NCBI RefSeq assembly: GCF_002727185.1
Contig: NZ_NIZW01000010.1
Span: forward strand, 124,001-188,000
Length of the DNA: 64,000 bases
Direction: 5' to 3'
DNA from: Rhodopirellula bahusiensis
GTDB lineage: Bacteria; Planctomycetota; Planctomycetia; Pirellulales; Pirellulaceae
The translations under genes and the position numbers were made by a program. How positions within the stretch are numbered: the stretch's first letter is position 1; the number at the start of each line of letters is the position of its first letter. Below are positions 8,999-17,771 of the stretch, one piece after another. The notes beneath the pieces were generated by a model. It did no database searches and was not told the origin of the DNA. It worked only from the letters and a program-made list of their open reading frames with translations.

Positions 8999-10000
8999 AT
9001 GAAGACTCCATTGATCCATCGCCGCTCGGCATTGCAATTGACCGCCACTTCCGCGATGGCGGCCTGGTTGGCTCAACCTTTGAATCTGCTGGCTCAAGAA
9101 GCCGAGAAAGCCGCTGAAAAGGCCGGCGAGCCATTGCCCTACATGGACCGCATCGGATTGCAGTTGTACACACTGCGTGATGCGATGAAATCCGACCCCG
9201 AGGCCACGCTGAAGGCGGTGGCTGAGGCTGGTTATCGCCAAGTCGAGTTGATGAACATCGACGATGAGGCCGTGCGGTTGGCGGCGATCGCACGTGACAA
9301 TGGATTGATCGTTCACAGCGCTTTCATGGATTTCAATGTCATCGCTGAACCGCAAAAAGACGGAGTCGGTTCGGTCGAGCAAACCTTGGAATTGGCGGAA
9401 CGCATTGGGTTGCGACACGTCGTGTTTGGCTACATCGCGAAACATCAACGCGATACGGCGGACAAATGCCGTGCGATCGCGGATCGAGCCAACAAGGCGG
9501 CTGATCAGACTCGCAACGCCGGGATGCGGATGTGCTATCACAACCATTCCTTCGAATTCGCGACGTTCAACGGAGCCGAGGCGGCAAACGCGACCGACGA
9601 GACGAATCAAAACGGTGACGAGAAGAAACCGGACAAGCTGACCGCGTTTGATATTTTCGTCGAGCGTTTTGATCCGCACAAAATGGAATTTGAATTGGAC
9701 GTGTTCTGGGCCAAGATCGGCGGTCGCGATCCAATTGAAATGATGCGTCGATTGGCGGGTCGGATCAGCCAGGTGCACTTGAAGGATCTGAAGAAGGACA
9801 CCCCGGTGATCACCGACGAAGGGCAAGTTCCCAACGACGCCTTCCAAGAGCTTGGCAATGGAATCATCGACATTCCCGAGGTGATGAAGTTGGCTCGTGA
9901 AATCGGCGTGGATCAATGTCACGTCGAACAGGATCAGTCGCCAGCGCCATTGGACAGCGTTCGAGAAAGCGTCGCATTCTTGAAGGACGCATCCGCCTGA
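8999..10000 (+). CDS. Tat-exported sugar phosphate isomerase/epimerase-like protein (xylose isomerase-like TIM barrel)
   Basis: The 333-residue protein begins with a twin-arginine signal (HRRSALQL, then a hydrophobic stretch ending LLAQ), so it is probably folded in the cytoplasm and exported. The rest is an AP endonuclease family 2/xylose isomerase-like barrel. Visible elements are IGLQLYTLRDAM at the start, the metal-site region CYHNHSFEF, ELDVFWAKIGGRDP and SQVHLKDLKK, and near the end CHVEQDQSP. These families isomerise or epimerise sugars or cyclitols. An insert of about 20 residues, Asn/Asp-rich (around residue 195-210), interrupts the barrel. The chosen ATG at 8999 puts the RR pair at its normal place. 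The substrate is unknown. Confidence 0.88.
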   Translation: MKTPLIHRRSALQLTATSAMAAWLAQPLNLLAQEAEKAAEKAGEPLPYMDRIGLQLYTLRDAMKSDPEATLKAVAEAGYRQVELMNIDDEAVRLAAIARDNGLIVHSAFMDFNVIAEPQKDGVGSVEQTLELAERIGLRHVVFGYIAKHQRDTADKCRAIADRANKAADQTRNAGMRMCYHNHSFEFATFNGAEAANATDETNQNGDEKKPDKLTAFDIFVERFDPHKMEFELDVFWAKIGGRDPIEMMRRLAGRISQVHLKDLKKDTPVITDEGQVPNDAFQELGNGIIDIPEVMKLAREIGVDQCHVEQDQSPAPLDSVRESVAFLKDASA

Positions 10001-10052
10001 TCGGCATCCTCACCCACTCTTGTCTTGCTTCTTTTGTTGATCGGCTGTCGTT

Positions 10053-11378
10053 GTGAATTGTGTTCGTTTGGGGAAATGGAATGTCCTGCCGTCATTGATG
10101 TTTTTCGTCGCCGTTCTTGGAATGGCATCGGTTTCGGTCGGGCAGGACAAGCCTTCGTTTGAACTCAGTGATGACGTTCGCGACGCTCTGACGCCGCTGT
10201 TCTCTCGCATCTTGAAAGCGGATGTCTCTCGGGCGACGGTGGAGTTGTCGGCTGAAACCGTGATGGGCGGTAAAGTCGTTGAGACGGCTGATTCGGTCTA
10301 TCAAATCGCGTCGAAGTATCCCAACCAGTACACGGTTTACTACAAGTCCGCTGACGATCGAAAACGGCTGTATTCAGACGGCGAGAAAGGTGTCGTGGCG
10401 CTCACGCCCGAAGCTTTCTTTCGATTGCCTCAAGTCGCATCGTGCCAAGAGCTCGCGACGCGTTCAGAAATCAATCTCGGACCCTATCCGGAAGCGGTGT
10501 TGGCACTCACGTTGGCAGGAGTCGATCCCGCGGTCACCTTCCTCGGCGGAATGAAGTCAGTCGAAGTCGCGGGGAAGATGAAGTATCGAGGCAGCATCCA
10601 ATCCATCCACCTGCGCGGGCAGCAAAAAGATGGTGTCTCATGGGATCTATGGATCAGCGATGAGGGTAAGCCTCGACCGCTTCGTTTGCTGGTCGATCTC
10701 ACACCGATGTTGGTCGCAACCGGACAAGTCGCGGTGCCTCAAGGCTATGCCTACTCGTTGCGTTACGACTTCAAGTCTTGGCGAGTGACGGGTGAAGTCG
10801 ACGACAAACTGTTTCAGTACACGCCACCACGAGAAGCGGTGGAATACGAATCGTTGGAAGAGTATCAACAGCAAGCTGCTCAGGAGCTGGCGGAGCATCC
10901 CCTGCTGGGCGAATCCGTTCCCGACTTTGAACTCACGTTGCTGGATGGTTCCATCGTTCGAAAAGCGGACTTGAAGGGCAAAGTCATCGTGTTGGATTTT
11001 TGGGCGACTTGGTGTGGTCCTTGTTTGCAGGCGATGCCCGTGATCGCCGAGACGACTCGAAAGTTTGCGGACAAGGACGTGCAGTTTTACGCCGTCAACG
11101 TTGGCGAAAGTTCATCGCTGGTGAAAGGGTTCGTCAGCGAACAAGATTGGGATGTCTCCGTGGCATCCGATCCGGACGGTGATTTGATTGAGGCGTTCAC
11201 GGCCAAGTCCATTCCACTGACACTCTTGATCGCTCCCACTGGCATCGTGGAAGCGGTTCATCAAGGGTTCCCAGGCGAGGCCGAGCTGAAGCAGCAGTTC
11301 ACCGATGAACTGGAGGTCTTGGTACAAGGCGGACGAATCGCCTCTTCTGTTCCCGCCGATGCCGAACCTCAAAAGTAG
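10053..11378 (+). CDS. Secreted TlpA/ResA-like thioredoxin with N-terminal DUF2092-like domain
   Basis: The GTG-started 441-residue protein has a signal peptide (residues 12-30). Residues 35-270 form a beta-rich domain similar to the periplasmic DUF2092 or lipoprotein-carrier type (YQIASKYPNQYTVYYKSADDRKR). From about residue 285 comes a TlpA/ResA-type thioredoxin fold: PDFELTLLDGS, VLDFWATWCGPC with the redox pair CGPC, and the cis-Pro loop as SIPLTLLI. Such proteins reduce disulfides in periplasmic proteins, often cytochrome c. The combination of the two domains occurs in planctomycetes. No obvious ribosome site precedes the GTG; a TTG seven codons on is an alternative. Confidence 0.85.
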   Translation: MNCVRLGKWNVLPSLMFFVAVLGMASVSVGQDKPSFELSDDVRDALTPLFSRILKADVSRATVELSAETVMGGKVVETADSVYQIASKYPNQYTVYYKSADDRKRLYSDGEKGVVALTPEAFFRLPQVASCQELATRSEINLGPYPEAVLALTLAGVDPAVTFLGGMKSVEVAGKMKYRGSIQSIHLRGQQKDGVSWDLWISDEGKPRPLRLLVDLTPMLVATGQVAVPQGYAYSLRYDFKSWRVTGEVDDKLFQYTPPREAVEYESLEEYQQQAAQELAEHPLLGESVPDFELTLLDGSIVRKADLKGKVIVLDFWATWCGPCLQAMPVIAETTRKFADKDVQFYAVNVGESSSLVKGFVSEQDWDVSVASDPDGDLIEAFTAKSIPLTLLIAPTGIVEAVHQGFPGEAELKQQFTDELEVLVQGGRIASSVPADAEPQK

Positions 11379-11420
11379 TTGAGACGGTTCAGCGATTTGG
11401 ATTACGCCAGTATTCGCCGG

Positions 11421-13148
11421 TTACTCCTGCCGCGTGTAGACGGCCGGATACACGAACTCTGGCTCGGTAGGCGGCAGCAAGTAGCCAAACGTTTCCGACA
11501 CCGGTTGCTCTTCGCTGACCAATTGCAGTGACAACTCGACTGGGCGGTCGCCGGGATTGTCTTCCTCGAGCGTCACGCCGAATCGCAAGATCCAATCGCC
11601 TTCGTCGGTACGTTTCAGTTCTTGCTCGCAGATTTCACCCGCGATTGCTTTGGACTCGATGGATGGCGGCGAATCCGCAGGCAAGCTTCGAAGCACCGGG
11701 CCGGCGAAGCGGATTTCCAACTCAATCGGTTCACCCGCCTTCTCAGGGCGAGTCACGTTCAGGTTGGTCGCTCGACCAAGAACGTTGTGTTCGGGCGGAT
11801 CGCCCGCGAAAAAGCTGACCTCGTAGGCGAACTCGAGCGAGGGTTCGATGGTTTCGGTCGAATCATTGGGTTGATTTGCGGCTTGGTTTGATGCAGCCAC
11901 AACGCTGATTTCTGCGGCCGGGGGAGTTGATGTTTCAGTGTCGTCCGCAGATGGAGTCTGTTCTGATTCAACGTCGGCTTCGGGTGGCAACCAATACGCC
12001 GCCAAGTTGTCGATTCCTTCGTGGGCGCCGGGCAATTCGAGCAATTCAATTCGACCGTTTGGCCACGGCATATCGGGTTTGATCCAGACGCTGGGACGTT
12101 TGTCGTACCGCGCGTTGTGGTCGTCGTAGTGATAGAAGGCTCGGTTTCGTTGGATCAAACCAAAGCCGTGGAGTGAGTCCACATCGGTGGATGTCACCGA
12201 TGGATAGCTCTGCCTCGCAAACGCTCGCCAACGCCATTCTTCGGAGCCAGTTTGAATGAGCAAACCGTCGCTGTCGTGAACTGATGGTCGGCTGTCTTTG
12301 GGCGGGCCTTCGAGACCATCGCCCCACATCCACATGCTGGTAAGTGGAGCCAACGCGATCTTTTCCGGACGATCACGGTAGAAGACTTGAGCTTGGACTT
12401 TCACGCGAGTCACATCGTTGCCTGGCAACAATCGAAACCGATAGGCGCCCGTGACACTGGGGCTGTCCATGAACGCCAGAATCGCGATCTGGTCTGATTC
12501 CGCGGATGGCATCTGAATCCAGAATGCTCGGAAGTCGGGGAATTCTTCCTCTTGCATCATCGCGATGTTGATCGCCAACCCACGTGCGGAGGCACCATAG
12601 ATCGTGTTACCGCTGCGACCGCGAAAATAGCTGGAGCCGATGAAGCTCAGCATTTCTTGCGCGTCGGGTTGGTTGGGGAACGGGCCCACGACTCGAAACC
12701 CAGCGTGACCCGCCGGCGGAATTTCGTCGGCCTTCAGTGGCTCGTCGTAGGCGAAGTCGTTCGTGTTGAAGGCGATGCGCTGGCTGATGGTGTCGCCGCT
12801 GGGTGATGGATTGAGCGTGAACAGCTCAACCAAATCCGTTTGCACAAAACCTCGGTGGAACGTCTCCAGCCAGAACGGCAAACCTTGATCGAACCAGGTG
12901 GCTCGTTCAGGGCGATACTTCACCTTCATGTAATCGTCGTACTGCCAAGACGCGAGCGGTTCCGGCAAGGCGGCGGCCGGATCGTACGGCTGTTGCGATC
13001 GCTCGGCGGCCAGCTTCTTCAGTGATTCAAAGTCGCGAACGTCGATCAGGTCCAACGCTTGGGCAGCGGGTGCCGTGAGCAATAGAGCGAGAACACTTGC
13101 GAGGCCAGAGAAGGAAAAGAGCCTCGCAACACACACATCGAAGTACAT
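11421..13148 (-). CDS. opgG: Glucan biosynthesis protein OpgG/MdoG family
   Basis: The 575-residue product has a signal peptide (residues 9-31, ending APAAQA) and matches the periplasmic OpgG/OpgD family that shapes osmoregulated periplasmic glucans. Characteristic stretches are LPEPLASWQYDDYMKVKYRP near the N-terminus, FRVVGPF, SYFRGRS and GLAIN in the first domain, then the MWMWGDGLE and GFGLIQRNRAFYHYDD segments of the core. A Ser/Thr/Ala/Glu-rich linker of about 50 residues separates the core from the C-terminal Ig-like domain. I use the ATG at 13148, since the GTG at 13205 would place 19 polar residues before the signal. It lies downstream of the GH144-type gene on the same strand. Confidence 0.9.
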   Translation of the reverse strand: MYFDVCVARLFSFSGLASVLALLLTAPAAQALDLIDVRDFESLKKLAAERSQQPYDPAAALPEPLASWQYDDYMKVKYRPERATWFDQGLPFWLETFHRGFVQTDLVELFTLNPSPSGDTISQRIAFNTNDFAYDEPLKADEIPPAGHAGFRVVGPFPNQPDAQEMLSFIGSSYFRGRSGNTIYGASARGLAINIAMMQEEEFPDFRAFWIQMPSAESDQIAILAFMDSPSVTGAYRFRLLPGNDVTRVKVQAQVFYRDRPEKIALAPLTSMWMWGDGLEGPPKDSRPSVHDSDGLLIQTGSEEWRWRAFARQSYPSVTSTDVDSLHGFGLIQRNRAFYHYDDHNARYDKRPSVWIKPDMPWPNGRIELLELPGAHEGIDNLAAYWLPPEADVESEQTPSADDTETSTPPAAEISVVAASNQAANQPNDSTETIEPSLEFAYEVSFFAGDPPEHNVLGRATNLNVTRPEKAGEPIELEIRFAGPVLRSLPADSPPSIESKAIAGEICEQELKRTDEGDWILRFGVTLEEDNPGDRPVELSLQLVSEEQPVSETFGYLLPPTEPEFVYPAVYTRQE

Positions 13149-13285
13149 ACACCTGGTCCCGTTGGATTCAAACAGAATGGGGGATTCGCACAGCTTGGGC
13201 GTCACCGAAGCAGTTTAGCTCCCGCGACGCACTCAGCGTGCCCAAGTGAAATAATGAAGCGAGCGTCTTTGTCTCGAATCCCTTG

Positions 13286-14638
13286 CTAAGCGGCCAAGGG
13301 GCGGAAACCAGCCAAACGAAAGGCTCGTTGGGCGGCGGGATGCTGCATGAAGGGTTGCCAAACACCTTCCTCCAGCAAGTTGGAGGCGGACAAAAGTGTG
13401 ATGCCTGTATCAATTCCGATCACGTCGGATCCAATCCAGCCACGGCGAGGGTTGAACGCGTTGACGAACCCATAGCGTCCATAGACTGAATCGCCAAACG
13501 TATTCTTTTGGTACTGGAGTGTTCGCATCGTTTGCTCGGGAGCGATTGCCAATCCGCCACCCGCGGCACTTGGGACCACGGTTCCATCGATGCCGCGATC
13601 TGGTTGGGCCTGCCCGTCTTCGTAGGGTCCGCCCCAATCGCGGTAGCCGGCCGACGAATCACTGCTGGTCAGACCCCACAAGTCTTCGCCGTAGTGGCCG
13701 AATCGCTTGGGGGATTGGTCAGCGAGGGACTGCTGGAATTCGATCTGGGCCAAGTGAGCCAGTTGAGAATTTCGCCAGTAGTTGCGTCCGTCGGGTGAGA
13801 CGACACCACGGAAATCGAAAAACGCTTGCGGGTATTGGTGCACGAACAACGGCGGGTAGCTGACAAACGATTCACCTTGGTGGTGCAGCACTGTGTCGCG
13901 ACGCCAAGCCGTCCAGCAACTCGGTGGAATCGCTGAACTGGGGGCGCCGATCGCGAGAAGAACCAGAATCGACAGTTCGCTGAATCGATCCCATTGATAC
14001 GGAAGGCGTCCGATCTCAGGTTGCCAACCCATGTGAAGGCAACCGTTGTCGCCGAGCATCCATCGCCAATCGACACGTTCATAGAGCGTGTCGGCCATCT
14101 CGACCAATTCGCGATCATCTTGAAAAACCTGCGACGCGTGCATCGCGCCGGCGATCAGCAAAGCGGTGTCGATCGTCGACGCTTCGCTGTCCAGGGCTCG
14201 TTGCCCCGTGATTCGGTCGACGAAGTGGTAGATCAACCCTCGCTCATGTTCAGCGTCGTTGACGAGGAAATTCAGCATGGTGCGAACGCGAGACGCACCT
14301 TCTTCCTTCGAGATCCAACCGTTGTTGGCAGCGACTCCATGAGCCGCCAATCCAAAACCACATGCGGCCGAACTGGCGTAAGTACTGAACGATGAACCGT
14401 CAGCATGGCCGCGGTCGGCGATCAGCCCCGATTGCGGGTCCGCAGCATCCTCAAAATACCGGTAGCACCGACGACGCAAATCTTCCAAGAATGGGTAGGA
14501 GTTCTCGTCCATCATCAGATCTTCCATTGCCGACTGGGAACCAGCGGAGAATATCGAAAAGTCTCCGTCGCCACGAAGACGATGCGCAGCGAGCAAGGGG
14601 GCGGCGGCGAAGGCGGAGAGAAGTAAACGTCGCTTCAT
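13286..14638 (-). CDS. GH144-type glycosidase (glycoamylase family), probable endo-beta-1,2-glucanase
   Basis: The 450-residue protein begins with a basic signal sequence (MKRRLLLSAFAAAPLLAAH) and then matches the PF10091 'glycoamylase' fold, an (alpha/alpha)6 barrel. Typical stretches are RCYRYFEDAADPQSGLIADRG, TYASSAACGFGLAA, FYHFVD-type 'LIYHFVD', EASTIDTALL, PPLFVHQYPQAF and VPSAAGGGLAIAPE. GH144 enzymes of this family cleave beta-1,2-glucan, the backbone of osmoregulated periplasmic glucans. Its position next to opgG and opposite opgH supports that substrate. The ATG at 14638 has GGAG about nine bases upstream. A periplasmic location is likely. Activity on beta-1,2-glucan is inferred, not shown. 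Confidence 0.85.
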   Translation of the reverse strand: MKRRLLLSAFAAAPLLAAHRLRGDGDFSIFSAGSQSAMEDLMMDENSYPFLEDLRRRCYRYFEDAADPQSGLIADRGHADGSSFSTYASSAACGFGLAAHGVAANNGWISKEEGASRVRTMLNFLVNDAEHERGLIYHFVDRITGQRALDSEASTIDTALLIAGAMHASQVFQDDRELVEMADTLYERVDWRWMLGDNGCLHMGWQPEIGRLPYQWDRFSELSILVLLAIGAPSSAIPPSCWTAWRRDTVLHHQGESFVSYPPLFVHQYPQAFFDFRGVVSPDGRNYWRNSQLAHLAQIEFQQSLADQSPKRFGHYGEDLWGLTSSDSSAGYRDWGGPYEDGQAQPDRGIDGTVVPSAAGGGLAIAPEQTMRTLQYQKNTFGDSVYGRYGFVNAFNPRRGWIGSDVIGIDTGITLLSASNLLEEGVWQPFMQHPAAQRAFRLAGFRPLAA

Positions 14639-15213
14639 GCTGACGAACTCCAAGAAGGCGGGAGGTTGGTGGGTGGTCGACCATTGCTGCGGCGAGGCGG
14701 CAACACGTCCGTAGCTCATTGAGCTGCCAAGGAGGCGGGGGGCAAACTCTACTACGGACGAGAAGGCGACTTTGTTTGTCGTTTAGGGATGCTAGTTTTG
14801 CTTTGGGTGCGTCGCAAGCTCATTGCTCGATATTCACCCGTTGCTTGAAGAGAGATCACCAAATCTGCGTTGATGCCGCCATCCGGAGCCGCCTGCGTCC
14901 TTTTTTGGCAGCAAATCGTCCGCCTCGCGTGAATCTGCGCTCCGGCTGAACAGCCTCGAAGCTCACAACAAATTCGCAAGGCTTTCTCATTCCGCGGAGG
15001 GAGTCGATGCGATGCTTTGACGGCCTCGTGAGCCCAACGAAATTCCCTTAATGGATTTCCGGATGAATTTGCGGGCAAGCTGGGAAATTCTGGCGCGGGA
15101 TTTGATAAACCCTGGTGGTGGTGAGCGTCGATGCTTTGACCGTTTGGTTTGACATCACGCGAAGCCCATTCGCCAATCATTCGACTGGCCCCTTTTCTTT
15201 TCAGGCTCTTCCG
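14639..15213. other. 575-base divergent intergenic region
   Basis: This stretch separates the minus-strand glycosidase from the plus-strand small protein and opgH, and should carry both promoters. A TTGACA hexamer is present at 15149-15154 on the plus strand, but no good -10 box follows at the right spacing. The 12-mer CGATGCTTTGAC occurs twice in direct orientation (15010-15021 and 15129-15140). An open frame of about 140 codons on the minus strand has an Arg/Ser/Pro-rich, unnatural composition, so I do not call it a gene. Confidence 0.5.
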
Positions 15214-15675
15214 ATGAACACTCTCAACGACCTATCTCTGTCTGTCATCGCGGACTATTTGCATCGCTGCGGGCACCATCATCCCGACAGTGTTCGCGAT
15301 CAATCGCACTACTTTGTTGGACTCGCGAAACAACGGTTGCAAGTTGCAACTGGTTTCGGCGAAGCCACGCAGGAATCTCACGAACAGGACGATCCGCGTC
15401 TGCCACGGGTGACTTTGGAAGCTGCGATGGATGAGTTGTTCTTTCAACCGCACGAGGGAGAGGGCGAAGTCAAACAACGTCGTCGAGTCATTCCTGAATC
15501 GGGAGCTCGTACGCTGCGTCACAATGAGACGCCCGTATTGATTGGTCCGTTGCGACCGCAGTGGTGGATGCAGATGGCCTCGCGTCACATTCAACAACCG
15601 GTCCTGGCGTTGTTTGGATTGGTCGCTGAGAAAAGCCACGCACCACAACCTGAGGCAATGACCGATGGTCAGTAA
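15214..15675 (+). CDS. Small hydrophilic protein overlapping opgH, function unknown
   Basis: The 153-residue product has no signal peptide or membrane helix. It is His- and Gln-rich (LHRCGHHHPDSV, FFQPHEGEGEVKQRRR), with a Trp-containing stretch LRPQWWMQM near residue 120. I do not recognise the family. Its stop codon (TAA ending 15675) overlaps the opgH start by 11 bases, so the two are likely co-translated. It could assist the glucosyltransferase, but nothing in the sequence proves this. The ATG at 15214 is chosen as the start; the 33 codons before it would encode an unrelated-looking extension. Confidence 0.7.
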   Translation: MNTLNDLSLSVIADYLHRCGHHHPDSVRDQSHYFVGLAKQRLQVATGFGEATQESHEQDDPRLPRVTLEAAMDELFFQPHEGEGEVKQRRRVIPESGARTLRHNETPVLIGPLRPQWWMQMASRHIQQPVLALFGLVAEKSHAPQPEAMTDGQ

Positions 15676-17716
15676 GCACACCAAGCGAACTCGCTGGGTG
15701 ATCACGTTGATCACAATGGCGATCGCGTTGGTCGGCACGTCCGTCTATGTGGTGTCGATGTCGGCCAATGGCCGTGGTTGGTTGGAATGGTTGAGCGTCC
15801 CACTGTTCGCACTGCTGTTCGGTTGGATTGGATTCTCGTTCGTTGTCGCCACTCTCGGGCTGATCCGTTTGTTGCGTCATCGAACACCTGAGCTGTCTTC
15901 AAAACACGAGCTCGAAGCAGAAGATGCCTCGCCGACTGCGGTGTTGGTTCCGGTCTACAACGAATCGCCCGTCGACGTCTTCGCAAGGGTGGAGGCAATG
16001 GTCCGAAGCTTGGGACCAGACCAACAGTTCGATTTCTTCGTCCTCAGTGACACAAACGATTCCGAAGTCTGGCTCGCCGAAGAGTTGGCATGGTCTCAGC
16101 TGGTGGACCGTTTGGAAGAGCAAGTCTCGACGTCGTGCAACGTTTACTACCGACATCGCCGCGAAAATGTGGCTCGCAAGGCTGGGAACATCGCTGATTT
16201 CTGTCGCCGTTGGTCGGACCCATACCCGTTCATGATTGTGCTGGACGCCGACAGTCTGCTCGAACCCGACACAATGGTTGAGATGGTCCGCCGCATGCGA
16301 GCGGATGACCGGCTCGGCATTCTGCAGGTGCCGCCGACACCGATCGGTCGCCACTCGTGGTTCGCTCGCATGCAGCAATTCGCTGCCGCCGCCTATGGTC
16401 CCGTTTTCTGCGAAGGCTTCGATGCTTGGGCAGCTGAGCAAGGAAACTATTGGGGCCACAACGCAATCATTCGAGTCGCCGCTTTTTGTGACTGCTGCGA
16501 TTTGCCCGTGTTGCCCGGACAAGCTCCGTTGGGCGGAGAGATCCTGTCGCACGATTTTGTCGAGGCGTCGTTGCTGGTTCGTCGTGGTTGGAAAGTTCGC
16601 TTGGCGAATGACCTCGGCGGAAGCTATGAGGAGTGCCCCACAACATTGACCGATTACGCTCAACGCGATCAACGCTGGTGCCAAGGCAACTTGCAACACA
16701 GTCGGTTGTTACTCAGCGAAGGCTTTCATCCGGTTAGCCGGTTGCATTTCTTCAGTGGTGTCTTGGCGTACGCGAGCTCACCGCTTTGGATTCTGTTCAC
16801 GCTTCTGTGCGTTGGGAGTTGGGCCTTGGAAAACCGGGGTGCCACGGAACTCAGTTTGTTGGAATCGGTTTCGCCAACCGCGATGCAACTTGGTTTGTTC
16901 ATCGCCGCGATGGCGATGCTGTTGATTCCGAAGTTCTATGGCTACTTCAACGTGGTTGCTCGTGGACACGCCGCGCGATTCGGCGGCGCCGTTTCGATGT
17001 TTCTGAGCGTGCTGATGGAGATCGTCCTATCGGTCTTGCTGTCGCCAATCATGGCGATCATGCACACGCGATTTGTGGTTTCGACGCTCCGTGGTCGCAA
17101 GGTGAAGTGGTCGTCCCAACAACGTGGTGAACATGGTGTTCCGATGTTGCAGGCCGCGCGCGACTACGGCGCATTGACCGTTCTCGGGATTGCGATCACC
17201 GCGGCCGTGTTCACGTTCGCTCGGTCTTGGGCTATTTGGTTCTTACCCATCACCGCTGGACTGATCTTGGCAGTGCCGTTGGCGATGGCGATGGCGAGTC
17301 GTGAAATCGGCAAGACATTGGCGAAACTACGTCTGTTGTTGATCCCGCAAGAAACCAGCGTGCCGGAAGTGTACGAGCTCTACGAGCAAGCGATGGTGGA
17401 CTCACAGCAGCGATGGTCCGTTCTGCCGAAATCTTCGATGCTGGAACAACTGATCGACAGCCCGACGTACTTTCACACTCACCATGGGGTGTTGCGTGCG
17501 AGTCATGCGGAGCACCCAATGACGGACGACGAACGGAATCAAGTCCGAGATTCCAGCCGACGTTTGCATGTTGGGAAGGATGAATCTCAGGGAGTCGACG
17601 TTTCAAAGATTCCGATGGAACTGAGACGTGCTCTGTTGAGTGACATTGAGATGCTGCGAGAGCTGCACGTTCAAACTCATTCCTGTCCAAAGCGACTCGC
17701 TACGGCCGCTGGGTAG
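15665..17716 (+). CDS. opgH: Glucosyltransferase OpgH/MdoH
   Basis: The 683-residue membrane glycosyltransferase makes the beta-1,2-linked backbone of osmoregulated periplasmic glucans from UDP-glucose. Two helices lie at residues 12-32 and 43-68. The GT2 domain follows with LVPVYNE, FFVLSDTND, the metal-binding DAD in VLDADSLLEPD, the acceptor region GHNAIIRV, EILSHDFVEASLL, and the QRDQRWCQGNLQH motif (Q/R-x-x-R-W). Four to six further helices lie between about 360 and 560. It is shorter than proteobacterial OpgH (about 850 residues), mainly at the ends. The overlap with the upstream gene implies an operon of two. Confidence 0.94.
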   Translation: MVSKHTKRTRWVITLITMAIALVGTSVYVVSMSANGRGWLEWLSVPLFALLFGWIGFSFVVATLGLIRLLRHRTPELSSKHELEAEDASPTAVLVPVYNESPVDVFARVEAMVRSLGPDQQFDFFVLSDTNDSEVWLAEELAWSQLVDRLEEQVSTSCNVYYRHRRENVARKAGNIADFCRRWSDPYPFMIVLDADSLLEPDTMVEMVRRMRADDRLGILQVPPTPIGRHSWFARMQQFAAAAYGPVFCEGFDAWAAEQGNYWGHNAIIRVAAFCDCCDLPVLPGQAPLGGEILSHDFVEASLLVRRGWKVRLANDLGGSYEECPTTLTDYAQRDQRWCQGNLQHSRLLLSEGFHPVSRLHFFSGVLAYASSPLWILFTLLCVGSWALENRGATELSLLESVSPTAMQLGLFIAAMAMLLIPKFYGYFNVVARGHAARFGGAVSMFLSVLMEIVLSVLLSPIMAIMHTRFVVSTLRGRKVKWSSQQRGEHGVPMLQAARDYGALTVLGIAITAAVFTFARSWAIWFLPITAGLILAVPLAMAMASREIGKTLAKLRLLLIPQETSVPEVYELYEQAMVDSQQRWSVLPKSSMLEQLIDSPTYFHTHHGVLRASHAEHPMTDDERNQVRDSSRRLHVGKDESQGVDVSKIPMELRRALLSDIEMLRELHVQTHSCPKRLATAAG

Positions 17717-17738
17717 TCGTCCATGTCGTCGCGGGCAA

Positions 17739-17761
17739 CGCTTGGTTGAATCTACCAAGCG
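17739..17761. terminator. Hairpin between convergent opgH and GYF gene
   Basis: CGCTTGGT (17739-17746) pairs with ACCAAGCG (17754-17761) around a 7-base loop. It lies in the 55 bases between the opgH stop and the stop of the minus-strand gene. There is no U-tract on either side, so termination is only a guess from position. Confidence 0.4.
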
Positions 17762-17771
17762 AGAACCGGGC

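Noticed and set aside
14752..15180. 142-codon minus frame in the glucan divergent region
   Set aside because: Composition is Arg/Ser/Pro-rich with scattered Cys, no start signal, and it would fill the promoter region of opgH.
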